From: Chloroflexota bacterium
GTDB taxonomy: Bacteria; Chloroflexota; Anaerolineae; Anaerolineales; Villigracilaceae
NCBI GenBank assembly: GCA_021823555.1
Contig: JAKANW010000151.1
Coordinates: 1 to 6,945 of the forward strand
Direction: 5' to 3'
DNA length: 6,945 nucleotides
Notes under the pieces: model-generated
Told to the model about the DNA's origin: nothing
Database searches by the model: none
What the model saw: the letters and a program-made list of their open reading frames with translations, nothing else
Program-made: the position numbers and the translations under genes
Shown here: in pieces, positions 1 through 5,765 of the stretch
How the letters are laid out: each line of letters opens with the position of its first letter
Numbering within the stretch: the first letter of the stretch is position 1

Positions 1-102
1 TCTGGTCCCGGCGAATTAGTTTCCAAAGAACAAAGTTCGCACTATTGTTGGGGGAGTATTGTCTCTGCCTATCTCGAATTTAGGCGTATAAGGAGTCTAA
101 AA

Positions 103-147
103 ATGGAAACACCATCTGGCGCATGGCATCTTGAAGAAGATGCGTAG
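103..147 (+). CDS. Possible 14-residue leader ORF (doubtful)
   Basis: A very short ORF starts at an ATG that is preceded by AGGAG at 91-95, seven bases upstream, which is one of the best ribosome binding sites in the window. It would encode METPSGAWHLEEDA and end with TAG, followed at once by two TGA codons. The frame is also open to the left edge (position 1), so it could instead be the 3' end of a longer gene, although the upstream residues resemble no family I recognise. A second tiny ORF (161-193, MPHGKAKKKE) follows in another frame. I cannot assign a function. It may be a leader peptide, a decayed gene remnant, or chance. Confidence 0.2.
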   Translation: METPSGAWHLEEDA

Positions 148-198
148 TGATGATCTGCAAATGCCTCATGGCAAAGCCAAAAAGAAAGAATAAGAACG

Positions 199-204
199 TA
201 TAAT
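199..204 (+). promoter_or_regulatory. Candidate -10 box upstream of the two-component operon
   Basis: TATAAT is an exact match to the sigma-70-type -10 consensus. No good -35 box lies 16-18 bases upstream (that stretch reads roughly AGCCAAAA), and there is no TG extension. If real, transcription would begin near 211 and the transcript would carry the palindromic repeat at 225-324 in its leader before reaching the response regulator start at 337. The location fits; the missing -35 lowers confidence. Confidence 0.35.
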
Positions 205-224
205 TGGCTTGCATGTCACACCTG

Positions 225-324
225 CACTTGCGCCAGGTGCAAGTGTTGCGAGCCACGTAGTGGCGAAGCAACCCCTCGCGAGTTTGGGGATCGCTTCGGC
301 GGAAGAACGCCGCCTCGCAATGAC
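225..324. repeat. REP/MITE-like palindromic repeat with nested hairpins
   Basis: An imperfect inverted repeat folds as follows. The outer arms are TTGCGAG (246-252) and CTCGCAA (314-320). The inner arms are CGAAGC (264-269) and GCTTCG (293-298), then CCCC (272-275) and GGGG (286-289). Each arm holds its own small hairpin: GCCAC/GTGGC (252-256 with 260-264) and GGCG/CGCC (298-301 with 308-311). A further hairpin CACTTGC/GCAAGTG (225-231 with 239-245) abuts the left side. The pattern TTGCGAG...GAAGCAA...CCC...GGG...GCTTCG...CTCGCAATGAC resembles a short palindromic repeat found dispersed in many bacterial genomes; that family match is from memory. It carries no transposase, so any movement would need one supplied in trans. 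Confidence 0.65.
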
Positions 325-336
325 GAAAACCGTGTT

Positions 337-1023
337 ATGAAAACCATCCTGGTCGTAGACGACGAACCCAAGATCACCCAACTGGTGCGCGATTACCTGG
401 AAGGCGCGGGCTTTGGCGCTCGCATCGCGCATGACGGTAGGATGGCCTTATCCCTGGCAAAGACCGAGAAGCCCGACCTGATCGTGCTCGACCTCGGCCT
501 GCCGCAAATAGACGGCCTGGACTTTACACGCGAATTCCGCAAGACCTCCAACGCGCCCATCATCATGCTCACCGCCCGCTCGGACGAATCGGACAAACTG
601 ATCGGCCTCGAGCTGGGCGCGGACGATTACATCACCAAACCTTTCAGCCCCAAGGAACTGGTGGCGCGTGTGCGGGCGGTCTTTCGGCGGATGGAGAACG
701 CCGCCAGCGCCGGGATGGAGATTATCCGCGCCGCGGACCTGACCCTCGACGTGCCGCGTCTGCGCGTGACTGCCAGTGGGCGCGACCTCGAGGAGCTGAC
801 TCCCACCGAATTCGAACTGCTGGCCACCCTGGCGCGCCAGCCCGGCCGCGTCTTCACCCGCGCCCAACTGCTGGATGCCATCCATGGCGTGGCCTTTGAA
901 TCCTATGAGCGCGCCATTGACGCCCACATCAAGAACATCCGCCGCAAGATCGAAGTCACGCCGGGCCAGCCGGAATACGTGCTGACGGTCTACGGCGTAG
1001 GCTATAAATTTGCGGATAAATAA
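337..1023 (+). CDS. OmpR/PhoB-family response regulator
   Basis: This is a 228-residue DNA-binding response regulator, a normal length for the OmpR family. The receiver domain (about 2-115) has the acidic pair D8/D9, the phosphoacceptor D52 in IVLDLGLP, the switch Thr T79 in IIMLTAR and the conserved K101 in ITKPF. The C-terminal winged helix (about 130-226) carries LTPTEFELLATLA, the recognition-helix region YERAIDAHIKNIRRKIE and the terminal YGVGYKF hairpin. It should be phosphorylated by the kinase encoded 6 bases downstream and then bind promoter repeats as a dimer. The ATG at 337 fits the family start and is the only reasonable in-frame start, but no clear Shine-Dalgarno precedes it; a palindromic repeat ends 12 bases upstream. 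The regulated genes cannot be deduced from this window. Confidence 0.95.
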   Translation: MKTILVVDDEPKITQLVRDYLEGAGFGARIAHDGRMALSLAKTEKPDLIVLDLGLPQIDGLDFTREFRKTSNAPIIMLTARSDESDKLIGLELGADDYITKPFSPKELVARVRAVFRRMENAASAGMEIIRAADLTLDVPRLRVTASGRDLEELTPTEFELLATLARQPGRVFTRAQLLDAIHGVAFESYERAIDAHIKNIRRKIEVTPGQPEYVLTVYGVGYKFADK

Positions 1024-1029
1024 TCTTTC

Positions 1030-2133
1030 ATGCAGTCACACTTGCATCTCCCTCCCCGTCCTCCCTGGTGGCCGAAAAACGAAGAATGGCCCCCGCGTGA
1101 TCGCCGTCACTGGCGGCGCATCCGGCGGCCCGCGCCTTTCTTCCGCAGGCTGGGCTGTGTCTTTGCATTATTTAACTTGCTGGGACTGGCGGCCTTCCTT
1201 TCAGTCGGCTTATGGGTCGCGAACCTGCTTGGACTGACGCACCTGACCCTTCAGCAGGTAGGGAACTGGCTTTCCCCTGTCGCGGCTGCGGCTTTTGGCT
1301 TGATGGTCGCGGCTTTGATCGTCGGCGGAGTGGGCTTGCGGCGCATCTCGGTCCCGCTGGATGATATGCTGGCGGCCTCGGACCGCGTAGCGGAGGGCGA
1401 CTATTCGGTGCGCGTGGAGGAGAAAGGCCCGCGTGAAGTTCGTTCGCTAGCGCGGGCTTTCAACTCCATGGTTCAGCGATTGCAAGCCAATGAACAGCAA
1501 CGAAGGAACCTGTTCGCGGATGTCACACACGAACTGCGCACACCCCTGACGGTCATCCAGGGCAATGTGGAGGGCATCCTGGATGGATTGTATCCCGCTG
1601 ATGAAAAGATATTGAAATCCATCCTGGAGGAGACCGAACTGCTCTCGCGCCTGGTGGATGACCTGCGCACGCTGGCGCTGGCAGAGAGCGGCGCTTTGCA
1701 GTTGAAGCGGGAGTCCACCGATCTGGCCGCGCTGGCTCGTGAAACGGTGACAGGCTTTGGGTCGCGCGCAGAGGCGGCTGGCGTGAGGCTGGAGACATCC
1801 CTGGTCGAGTCGCCGCCCGTCGAAGTGGATCCGCTGCGGGTTCGCGAAGTCCTGTCCAATTTGATCTTCAATGCACTGCGCTATTCGCCGCGCGGCGGGA
1901 GTGTTCAGGTCGGTTACGATGGACGCGAAATATCGGTGACCGATGAAGGCCCGGGCATCCCGCCGGAGGACCTGCCGCACGTGTTCGAGCGTTTCTATAA
2001 GTCGGGCGATTCGGGCGGGATGGGGCTGGGGCTTTCGATTGCGAAGGCGCTGATTGAAGCGCACGGCGGCGAGATACGCGCTGAAAGCCAGCCGGGCAGG
2101 GGCGCCAAAATTTCCTTCACGCTCCTTCATTAA
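1030..2133 (+). CDS. HAMP-containing sensor histidine kinase
   Basis: A 367-residue inner-membrane kinase, partner of the preceding regulator (6-base gap, so co-transcribed). The cytoplasmic N-terminus is rich in Pro, Trp and Arg (about 1-40). Two membrane segments follow (about 41-66 and 83-103), separated by only about 16 residues, so there is essentially no periplasmic sensor domain. A HAMP linker spans about 104-156. The HisKA H-box FADVTHELRTPL places the phosphorylated histidine at H167. The ATPase domain shows the N-box NLIFNALRYS (N277, N281), G1 DEGPGI (305-310), the F-box FERFYK (319-324) and G2 GMGLGLS (330-336). All catalytic motifs are intact. The very short loop suggests sensing within the membrane or through an accessory protein, which is an inference. 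No strong Shine-Dalgarno precedes ATG 1030, so translation may be coupled to the regulator. Confidence 0.94.
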   Translation: MQSHLHLPPRPPWWPKNEEWPPRDRRHWRRIRRPAPFFRRLGCVFALFNLLGLAAFLSVGLWVANLLGLTHLTLQQVGNWLSPVAAAAFGLMVAALIVGGVGLRRISVPLDDMLAASDRVAEGDYSVRVEEKGPREVRSLARAFNSMVQRLQANEQQRRNLFADVTHELRTPLTVIQGNVEGILDGLYPADEKILKSILEETELLSRLVDDLRTLALAESGALQLKRESTDLAALARETVTGFGSRAEAAGVRLETSLVESPPVEVDPLRVREVLSNLIFNALRYSPRGGSVQVGYDGREISVTDEGPGIPPEDLPHVFERFYKSGDSGGMGLGLSIAKALIEAHGGEIRAESQPGRGAKISFTLLH

Positions 2134-2137
2134 ACTC

Positions 2138-2146
2138 TGGTAAAAT
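2138..2146 (+). promoter_or_regulatory. Extended -10 promoter for the rpsP cluster
   Basis: TGGTAAAAT matches an extended -10 element (TGn followed by TAAAAT, 2141-2146). It sits just after the histidine kinase stop (2131-2133). A weak -35-like TTCACG lies at 2116-2121 with a long 19-base spacer; an extended -10 can tolerate this. Transcription would start near 2153, giving a leader of about 100 bases before rpsP. That leader contains a small hairpin GCGTG/CACGC (2174-2178 with 2185-2189) with no T-tract after it. It is the only plausible promoter in the gap. Confidence 0.5.
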
Positions 2147-2238
2147 AAGCGCCTGTGGTTTCAGCCTGCGAGCGCGTGTCCTTTCACGCACCCCTCTCTC
2201 GTCTGCCTGGGCCGCCCAACATCAAACACTATTTGAAG

Positions 2239-2250
2239 GAGAACGTTCTC
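2239..2250. repeat. 12-bp perfect palindrome between rpsP SD and start codon
   Basis: GAGAACGTTCTC is a perfect 12-bp palindrome. It shares its first bases with the Shine-Dalgarno AAGGAG (2236-2241) and ends one base before the rpsP ATG (2252). In RNA only about four pairs could form around a loop, so intramolecular folding would be weak. In DNA it could serve as a dimer binding site. Chance occurrence is quite possible. Confidence 0.35.
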
Positions 2251-2251
2251 G

Positions 2252-2596
2252 ATGGTTCGTATTCGTCTTCGTCGCGTCGGTTTGAAGGGACAGCCCTCCT
2301 ACCGTATCGTCGCTGCGGATAAAGAAAGTCCGCGCGACGGCCGTTTCCTGGAAATCCTGGGATTCTATAATCCCCGAACCGCGCCAGCCACTATTACGAT
2401 CAAGGAAGACCGCGTCTATCATTGGATGAGGAACGGCGCGCTGCCGACTGAGTCTGTGGCGCAGGTCTTCAAGAGCGCCGGCCTGCTGGATCGCTTCGAG
2501 CGCTTTAAGAATGGGGAGGCCGTTGAGACTCTGCTCACGGAAGCCTCTGAAGCCGAAGCCAGGCGCTCCGCACCGGTCAAGACCCGCAAAGATTGA
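2252..2596 (+). CDS. rpsP: 30S ribosomal protein bS16
   Basis: A structural protein of the small ribosomal subunit that binds 16S rRNA and helps 30S assembly. The N-terminal 80 residues match the family closely: MVRIRLRRVGLKGQPSYRIV, then ADKESPRDGRFLEILGFYNPRT and the YHWMRNGALPTESV region. At 114 residues it is longer than the usual 80-90 because of a charged, probably flexible C-terminal tail (about 85-114) that ends in a basic stretch. The start is fixed by the conserved MVRIRL and by AAGGAG at 2236-2241, ten bases upstream. It leads a cluster with khpA and rimM, matching the widespread rpsP-KH-rimM order. It ends with TGA. Confidence 0.97.
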   Translation: MVRIRLRRVGLKGQPSYRIVAADKESPRDGRFLEILGFYNPRTAPATITIKEDRVYHWMRNGALPTESVAQVFKSAGLLDRFERFKNGEAVETLLTEASEAEARRSAPVKTRKD

Positions 2597-2612
2597 TTTT
2601 TTGACCCTTAGT

Positions 2613-2641
2613 CCAGCCCTCTGCCAAATAAGGAGGGCTGG
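2613..2641 (+). promoter_or_regulatory. Hairpin in the rpsP-khpA gap
   Basis: A perfect 9-bp stem pairs CCAGCCCTC (2613-2621) with GAGGGCTGG (2633-2641) around an 11-base loop; a G-T wobble (2612 with 2642) could add a tenth pair. No T-tract follows, so it does not look like a classic intrinsic terminator. Its 3' arm runs directly into the purine-rich khpA ribosome binding region (GGAGGGGAG, 2641-2649), so it could modulate khpA translation or mark an mRNA processing point. Confidence 0.5.
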
Positions 2642-2656
2642 GAGGGGAGACGCATT

Positions 2657-2890
2657 ATGAAAGACCTCGTCGAATACATCGCCAAGTCCCTGGTCGAGCA
2701 CCCTGAACAAGTGGAAGTGCGCGAGTTCGGTAACGGAAATCATACCCGTCTGGAACTCAGCGTGTCCAAGGATGATATGGGTCGCATCATCGGCAAGGGC
2801 GGCAAAGTGGCGAACTCCATCCGTGCCCTGTTGCGCGTGGCAGCCGAACGAGAAGGCAAGCAGGCCACGCTCGATGTTGTCGAACCGTAA
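2657..2890 (+). CDS. khpA: KH-domain RNA-binding protein KhpA (YlqC/UPF0109 family)
   Basis: A 77-residue single KH-domain protein, the usual size for the family. The RNA-binding GxxG loop is seen as IIGKGGK (about 45-51), followed by the helix VANSIRALLRVAAEREGKQ and a closing strand TLDVVEP. The N-terminal MKDLVEYIAKSLVEHPEQVE is typical of the family encoded beside rpsP. KhpA proteins bind RNA, often together with KhpB, and in studied bacteria act as small-RNA or mRNA chaperones and influence cell size; the role here is inferred from the family. The start follows a purine-rich GGAGGGGAG (2641-2649). Its TAA stop overlaps the rimM ATG by one base (TAATG), implying translational coupling. 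Confidence 0.93.
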   Translation: MKDLVEYIAKSLVEHPEQVEVREFGNGNHTRLELSVSKDDMGRIIGKGGKVANSIRALLRVAAEREGKQATLDVVEP

Positions 2891-3423
2891 TGGCCGGTCC
2901 GAAACTTCCAGGCTCGCCGAGCGGCGAGCCTGAATATTTAGTAGTCGGGTTTTTGCGCCGTCCGCACGGTGTGCATGGTGAGATCATCATGGACTTGCAT
3001 ACCGATTTTCCCGAACGCCTTCGCAAGGGCCGCCAGCTCTATATCGGGGAAAACTACAAACCAATGAAACTTGCCACTCATCGCTTACATGGACAGGGCA
3101 TGTTGGTCTCCTTTCAGGGTCTTGAAACCCCGGAAGCCGCCGGGCAGTTTCGTAACCAGTGGGTGTACGTTAAAACGAAGGATGTGCCCTCCCTGCCGGA
3201 GGGGCAGTATTATCAATACGAGTTGCTGGGCCTGAACGTGGTGGATGAAGAGAATCATTTGCTGGGGACCTTGACCGAGATTTTGGAAACGGGTGCGAAT
3301 GACGTGTACGTGGTGACGGATGAGGCCGGGCGCGAACTGCTCCTGCCTGCCATCCCCTCGGTCATTCTGGATCTTCAGCCTGAGTCCGGTTTCATCCGCG
3401 TTCACCTGCTCGAAGGGCTGTAG
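2890..3423 (+). CDS. rimM: Ribosome maturation factor RimM
   Basis: A 177-residue 16S rRNA processing factor that acts on the head of the 30S subunit and binds protein uS19. The N-terminal RimM domain begins at about residue 16 with YLVVGFLRRPHGVHGEI (PHGVHGE is the family signature) and continues through the EAAGQFRNQWVYV region. The PRC-barrel domain spans about 95-175, with YYQYELLGLNVVDE, LGTLTEILETGANDVYVV, ELLLPAIPSVILDL and the C-terminal VHLLEGL. Residues 1-14 (MAGPKLPGSPSGEP) form a non-conserved extension, whose DNA holds a strong hairpin at 2910-2931. The ATG overlaps the khpA stop by one base, and no better downstream start exists before the conserved core. Its TAG stop lies inside the palindrome at 3418-3448. 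trmD, the usual next gene, is absent. Confidence 0.96.
   Translation: MAGPKLPGSPSGEPEYLVVGFLRRPHGVHGEIIMDLHTDFPERLRKGRQLYIGENYKPMKLATHRLHGQGMLVSFQGLETPEAAGQFRNQWVYVKTKDVPSLPEGQYYQYELLGLNVVDEENHLLGTLTEILETGANDVYVVTDEAGRELLLPAIPSVILDLQPESGFIRVHLLEGL
2910..2931 (+). repeat. GC-rich hairpin inside the 5' end of rimM
   Basis: A perfect 9-bp stem pairs AGGCTCGCC (2910-2918) with GGCGAGCCT (2923-2931) across a four-base loop, GAGC. It begins 20 bases after the rimM start and lies wholly in codons for the non-conserved N-terminal extension. Such a stable early hairpin could slow ribosomes or tune rimM against its coupled upstream neighbour. The nearest T-run (TTTTT at about 2949-2953) is too distant for a normal terminator. 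Confidence 0.55.
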
Positions 3424-3448
3424 GACAAAATGCCATTTTGCCCTACAG
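3418..3448. repeat. Palindromic element spanning the rimM stop and dprA leader
   Basis: CTGTAGG (3418-3424) pairs with CCTACAG (3442-3448), and CAAAAT (3426-3431) pairs with ATTTTG (3435-3440). One A-C mismatch separates the two blocks and GCC forms the loop, giving a 13-bp interrupted stem. The rimM TAG stop (3421-3423) is inside the left arm. No T-run follows, so it is not a standard terminator. Its shape (TGTAGG...CCTACA ends) resembles short dispersed palindromes I associate with Chloroflexota genomes; that is from memory. The weak dprA ribosome binding site (AGGG, 3447-3450) touches its right end. Confidence 0.55.
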
Positions 3449-3454
3449 GGTATT

Positions 3455-4561
3455 ATGGACGATAAACGTTACTGGGTCGGCTTCAATCTCATCAAAGGCA
3501 TTGGCGCGGTCCGTTTGCAGGCGCTGATCCAGCACTTTGGGGACCTGGAGGCGGCCTGGAATGCCGCGCCGGCCGATTTGGCGGAAGCAGGCCTGGGGGT
3601 GAAGATGATCGAGCGTATCTTCCAGGCGCGTGAGAAAGTGAACCTGGAGAGCTTATGGGAACAGATCACTCGGCAGGGAATCCAAATTCTGACCTGGGAA
3701 GATGAATCCTATCCCTCGCGTTTGAAAGAGATTGACCAGCCGCCGCCCGTGTTGTATATTCGCGGCGAATACCTGCCTGAGGACTTGTTTGCGGTGGCCG
3801 TGGTAGGCACACGGCGCGTGACGCCCTACGGACGGCAGATCACTGAGGATGTTTCGGCCTTCCTGTCCGGCGCAGGCATGACGGTGGTTAGCGGCTTGGC
3901 GCGCGGCGTGGATGCGGTGGCGCATACGGCTGCGCTCAAGGCGGGCGGGCGCACGCTGGCAGTGCTGGGTTCCGGCGTGGACCGCATCTATCCGCCCGAG
4001 CACCGCGCCCTGGCCGAACAGATCATGGAACGCGGGGCGATCATCAGCGATTATGCGCCGGGCACGCCGCCCGAAGCTTCGAACTTCCCACCCCGCAATC
4101 GCATCATTTCCGGCCTGTCGCTGGCGGTGGTAGTCATCGAAGCGGGCGAGACCAGCGGTGCGTTGATCACTGCCGAGTTTGCCGCCGAACAGGGACGCGA
4201 GGTATTTGCCGTGCCGGGCAGCATCCTGGCCCCGCAAAGCAAAGGTACGAATAAACTCGTCCAGCAGGGTGCGCAGCCTTTGCTTGGCCCCAGCGATTTG
4301 ATGCAGGCATTGAACCTGACGCGCATGGGTGAACAAAAGGCGGCGCGCAAGTCTCTGCCTGCGGACGAAACCGAGGCCCGACTGCTGGGTGTGCTTGGCA
4401 ATGAACCGATGCACGTGGACGAGATCCGTCACCAGGCGGAGCTGCCCATCGAAAAAGTCTCGGCCACGCTGGCCTTGATGGAGCTCAAGGGCATGGTGCG
4501 CCAGGTGGGCGGAATGAATTACGTCGCAGTTCGTGAGGTACAATCGGACTACTCCGTTTAG
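3455..4561 (+). CDS. dprA: DNA-processing protein DprA/Smf
   Basis: A 368-residue DprA, which in transformable bacteria binds incoming single-stranded DNA and loads RecA. An N-terminal helix-hairpin-helix/SAM-like region (about 1-60, GFNLIKGIGAVRLQALIQHFG) precedes the Rossmann-like core (about 75-285). The core carries VVGTRRVTPYGR (117-127), SGLARGVDAVAH (146-157), LGSGVDRIYPPEH, FPPRNRIISGLS (211-222), EAGETSGALITAEFAAEQGR (229-248), VFAVPG and QSKGTNKLVQQGA (261-273). A C-terminal winged helix (about 303-360) contains EARLLGVLG and VSATLALMELKGMV. The frame is open back to 3320 inside rimM, but ATG 3455 gives the family N-terminus DKRYWVGFNLIKGIG and avoids overlap. A weak AGGG lies four bases before it. 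DprA is also common in bacteria not known to be transformable. Confidence 0.94.
   Translation: MDDKRYWVGFNLIKGIGAVRLQALIQHFGDLEAAWNAAPADLAEAGLGVKMIERIFQAREKVNLESLWEQITRQGIQILTWEDESYPSRLKEIDQPPPVLYIRGEYLPEDLFAVAVVGTRRVTPYGRQITEDVSAFLSGAGMTVVSGLARGVDAVAHTAALKAGGRTLAVLGSGVDRIYPPEHRALAEQIMERGAIISDYAPGTPPEASNFPPRNRIISGLSLAVVVIEAGETSGALITAEFAAEQGREVFAVPGSILAPQSKGTNKLVQQGAQPLLGPSDLMQALNLTRMGEQKAARKSLPADETEARLLGVLGNEPMHVDEIRHQAELPIEKVSATLALMELKGMVRQVGGMNYVAVREVQSDYSV
4539..4544 (+). promoter_or_regulatory. Candidate -10 box for the manC-like gene, inside the end of dprA
   Basis: TACAAT near the dprA 3' end is a good -10 match. The -35 position is poor (about GAATTA at 4516-4521). It would start transcription near 4551 and give a leader of about 80 bases. 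That leader contains a T6 run (4569-4574) and a possible CAGAA/TTCTG pairing (4591-4595 with 4609-4613). The support is the 69-base gap before the next gene, which is larger than the other gaps in the cluster and fits a new transcription unit. Confidence 0.3.
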
Positions 4562-4630
4562 GATGGAATTTTTTATCCGGCAGGTTATTTCAGAATTACA
4601 AGCGAAAGTTCTGCAGGAGATAAATAAATC

Positions 4631-5731
4631 ATGACACCAAACTATGAACATACTTATGCAGTGATTATGGCTGGCGGGGGCGGCACACGCCTCTGGCCGG
4701 TTTCCAGAAAGGAAAGCCCAAAGCAATTGCTGCCGCTATTGGGAGAGGAAACCCTGTTCCAGAGCACGGTTGCCCGGCTGGAGAACCTTTTCCCGGTCGA
4801 GCGTATCCTGGTTGTAACGGTCGCGGAACAGGCGCAGGAGATGCAAAAGCAGGCGCCGGACATCCCGGCTGAAAACTACGTGATCGAACCCTCCCCGCGC
4901 GGCACTGCTTCTGTGGTAGGATTGGCGGCTGCCGTGCTTGCCAGGCGCGATCCCCAGGCGGCGATGGCTGTCCTGACCTCTGATCATTTCATTCGCAACC
5001 GGGATTTGTTCCGCTACCTGATCCGCACAGCCTTTGACGTAGCCGAAAAAGATTACCTGGTAACGCTTGGGATTACTCCCACCTATCCATCCACGGGTTA
5101 CGGGTATATCGAGCAGGGCGAACCGCTGGATGGCAATTACACGTATCCTGTTTACAAGGTCAAGCGATTCAGGGAGAAACCCGATGAGGCCACGGCAGGC
5201 CAGCTATTGCGGGCTGGCAATCATTCCTGGAATAGCGGAATGTTCGTCTGGCGGGTGAGCGCCATCCTGACAGAGATCGAAAAGCAAATGCCCGATCTGG
5301 CCAGCGCGTTAAAAGAGATTTCCGCTGCATGGAATACCCCACAGCGGGATGAAGTCTTGCAGTCGCATTGGAACCGGTTGAATATCCAGACCGTGGATTA
5401 CGGCATTATGGAGAAAGCCGAGCGCGTTGCCGTTCTGCCGGCGGGCGGCCTGGGCTGGAGCGACGTGGGTTCATGGGATTCGTTGTTTGAAGTGCTGTTC
5501 CCGGACATGAACGGAAATGTTTCCAACGATGTCCAGCACCTGGCGCTCGATACGCATAACACGCTCGTGTATAGTACTGATAACCGGCGGCTGGTGGTGA
5601 CCATTGGCCTGGATGATATGGTCATCGTTGAGACGGGCGACGTTTTGTTGATTTGCAAAACCGACCAGTCTCAGCGGGTGCGCGATGTGGTGGAGCATTT
5701 GAGAAAACACAGGCAGGAAGATTATCTTTAG
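4631..5731 (+). CDS. manC: Mannose-1-phosphate guanylyltransferase (GDP-mannose pyrophosphorylase)
   Basis: This enzyme joins GTP and mannose-1-phosphate into GDP-mannose, the donor for surface polysaccharides and glycolipids, releasing pyrophosphate. It is cytoplasmic. The 366 residues match the single-domain form, lacking the phosphomannose isomerase domain of ~470-residue bifunctional enzymes. The nucleotide-binding signature [20 protein letters not shown] (11-30) is complete, followed by KQLLPL. Other motifs are [15 protein letters not shown] (86-100), LTSDHF (115-120), [14 protein letters not shown] (150-163), RFREKP (179-184), WNSGMFVWR (200-208), [16 protein letters not shown] (255-270) and [11 protein letters not shown] (275-285). 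AGGAGA at 4615-4620 precedes the ATG by about 11 bases, slightly far. It lies between dprA and topA, which are often neighbours elsewhere. A related nucleotidyltransferase specificity cannot be excluded, but the motifs favour mannose. Confidence 0.9.
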   Translation: MTPNYEHTYAVIMAGGGGTRLWPVSRKESPKQLLPLLGEETLFQSTVARLENLFPVERILVVTVAEQAQEMQKQAPDIPAENYVIEPSPRGTASVVGLAAAVLARRDPQAAMAVLTSDHFIRNRDLFRYLIRTAFDVAEKDYLVTLGITPTYPSTGYGYIEQGEPLDGNYTYPVYKVKRFREKPDEATAGQLLRAGNHSWNSGMFVWRVSAILTEIEKQMPDLASALKEISAAWNTPQRDEVLQSHWNRLNIQTVDYGIMEKAERVAVLPAGGLGWSDVGSWDSLFEVLFPDMNGNVSNDVQHLALDTHNTLVYSTDNRRLVVTIGLDDMVIVETGDVLLICKTDQSQRVRDVVEHLRKHRQEDYL

Positions 5732-5737
5732 AAAACC

Positions 5738-5765
5738 CCTTCGTAACGAGAACTCGTTACGAAGG
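5738..5765. repeat. Perfect 13-bp inverted repeat before topA
   Basis: CCTTCGTAACGAG (5738-5750) and CTCGTTACGAAGG (5753-5765) are exact reverse complements separated by AA. In RNA this gives a stem of about 12 pairs closed by a GAAC tetraloop. It begins 6 bases after the manC stop and ends one base before the topA ribosome binding site GGAGG (5767-5771). With a one-base bulge at 5766, CC at 5736-5737 could also pair with the first GG of that site. There is no T-run on the plus strand, so it is not a normal terminator. It may be an operator, a translation-control hairpin or a dispersed palindromic repeat. Confidence 0.65.

Noticed and set aside
448..927. Minus-strand ORF of 159 codons opposite the response regulator
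   Set aside because: Shadow of the conserved receiver and winged-helix coding sequence.
1447..2130. Minus-strand ORF of 227 codons opposite the histidine kinase
   Set aside because: It mirrors the conserved kinase catalytic region and shows no recognisable domain.
2174..2189. GCGTG/CACGC hairpin in the rpsP leader as a terminator or riboswitch
   Set aside because: Only five pairs, no T-tract and no wider conserved fold that I can recognise.
2239..2250. LexA (SOS) box at the rpsP start
   Set aside because: Gram-positive-type boxes need GAAC and GTTC separated by four bases; here they are directly adjacent.
3320..3454. Upstream extension of dprA to an ATG at 3320
   Set aside because: It would overlap rimM by about 100 bases with residues unlike DprA; ATG 3455 gives the standard DprA N-terminus.
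3653..4726. Long minus-strand ORF of 357 codons opposite dprA
   Set aside because: It is antisense to a well-conserved dprA; the sequence is rich in His, Arg and Gln, typical of shadow translation, and shows no family motif.
5738..5765. Intrinsic terminator between manC and topA
   Set aside because: The stem is strong but no U-tract follows on the plus strand; an A-run lies on the upstream side, which would only suit the minus strand, where there is no gene.
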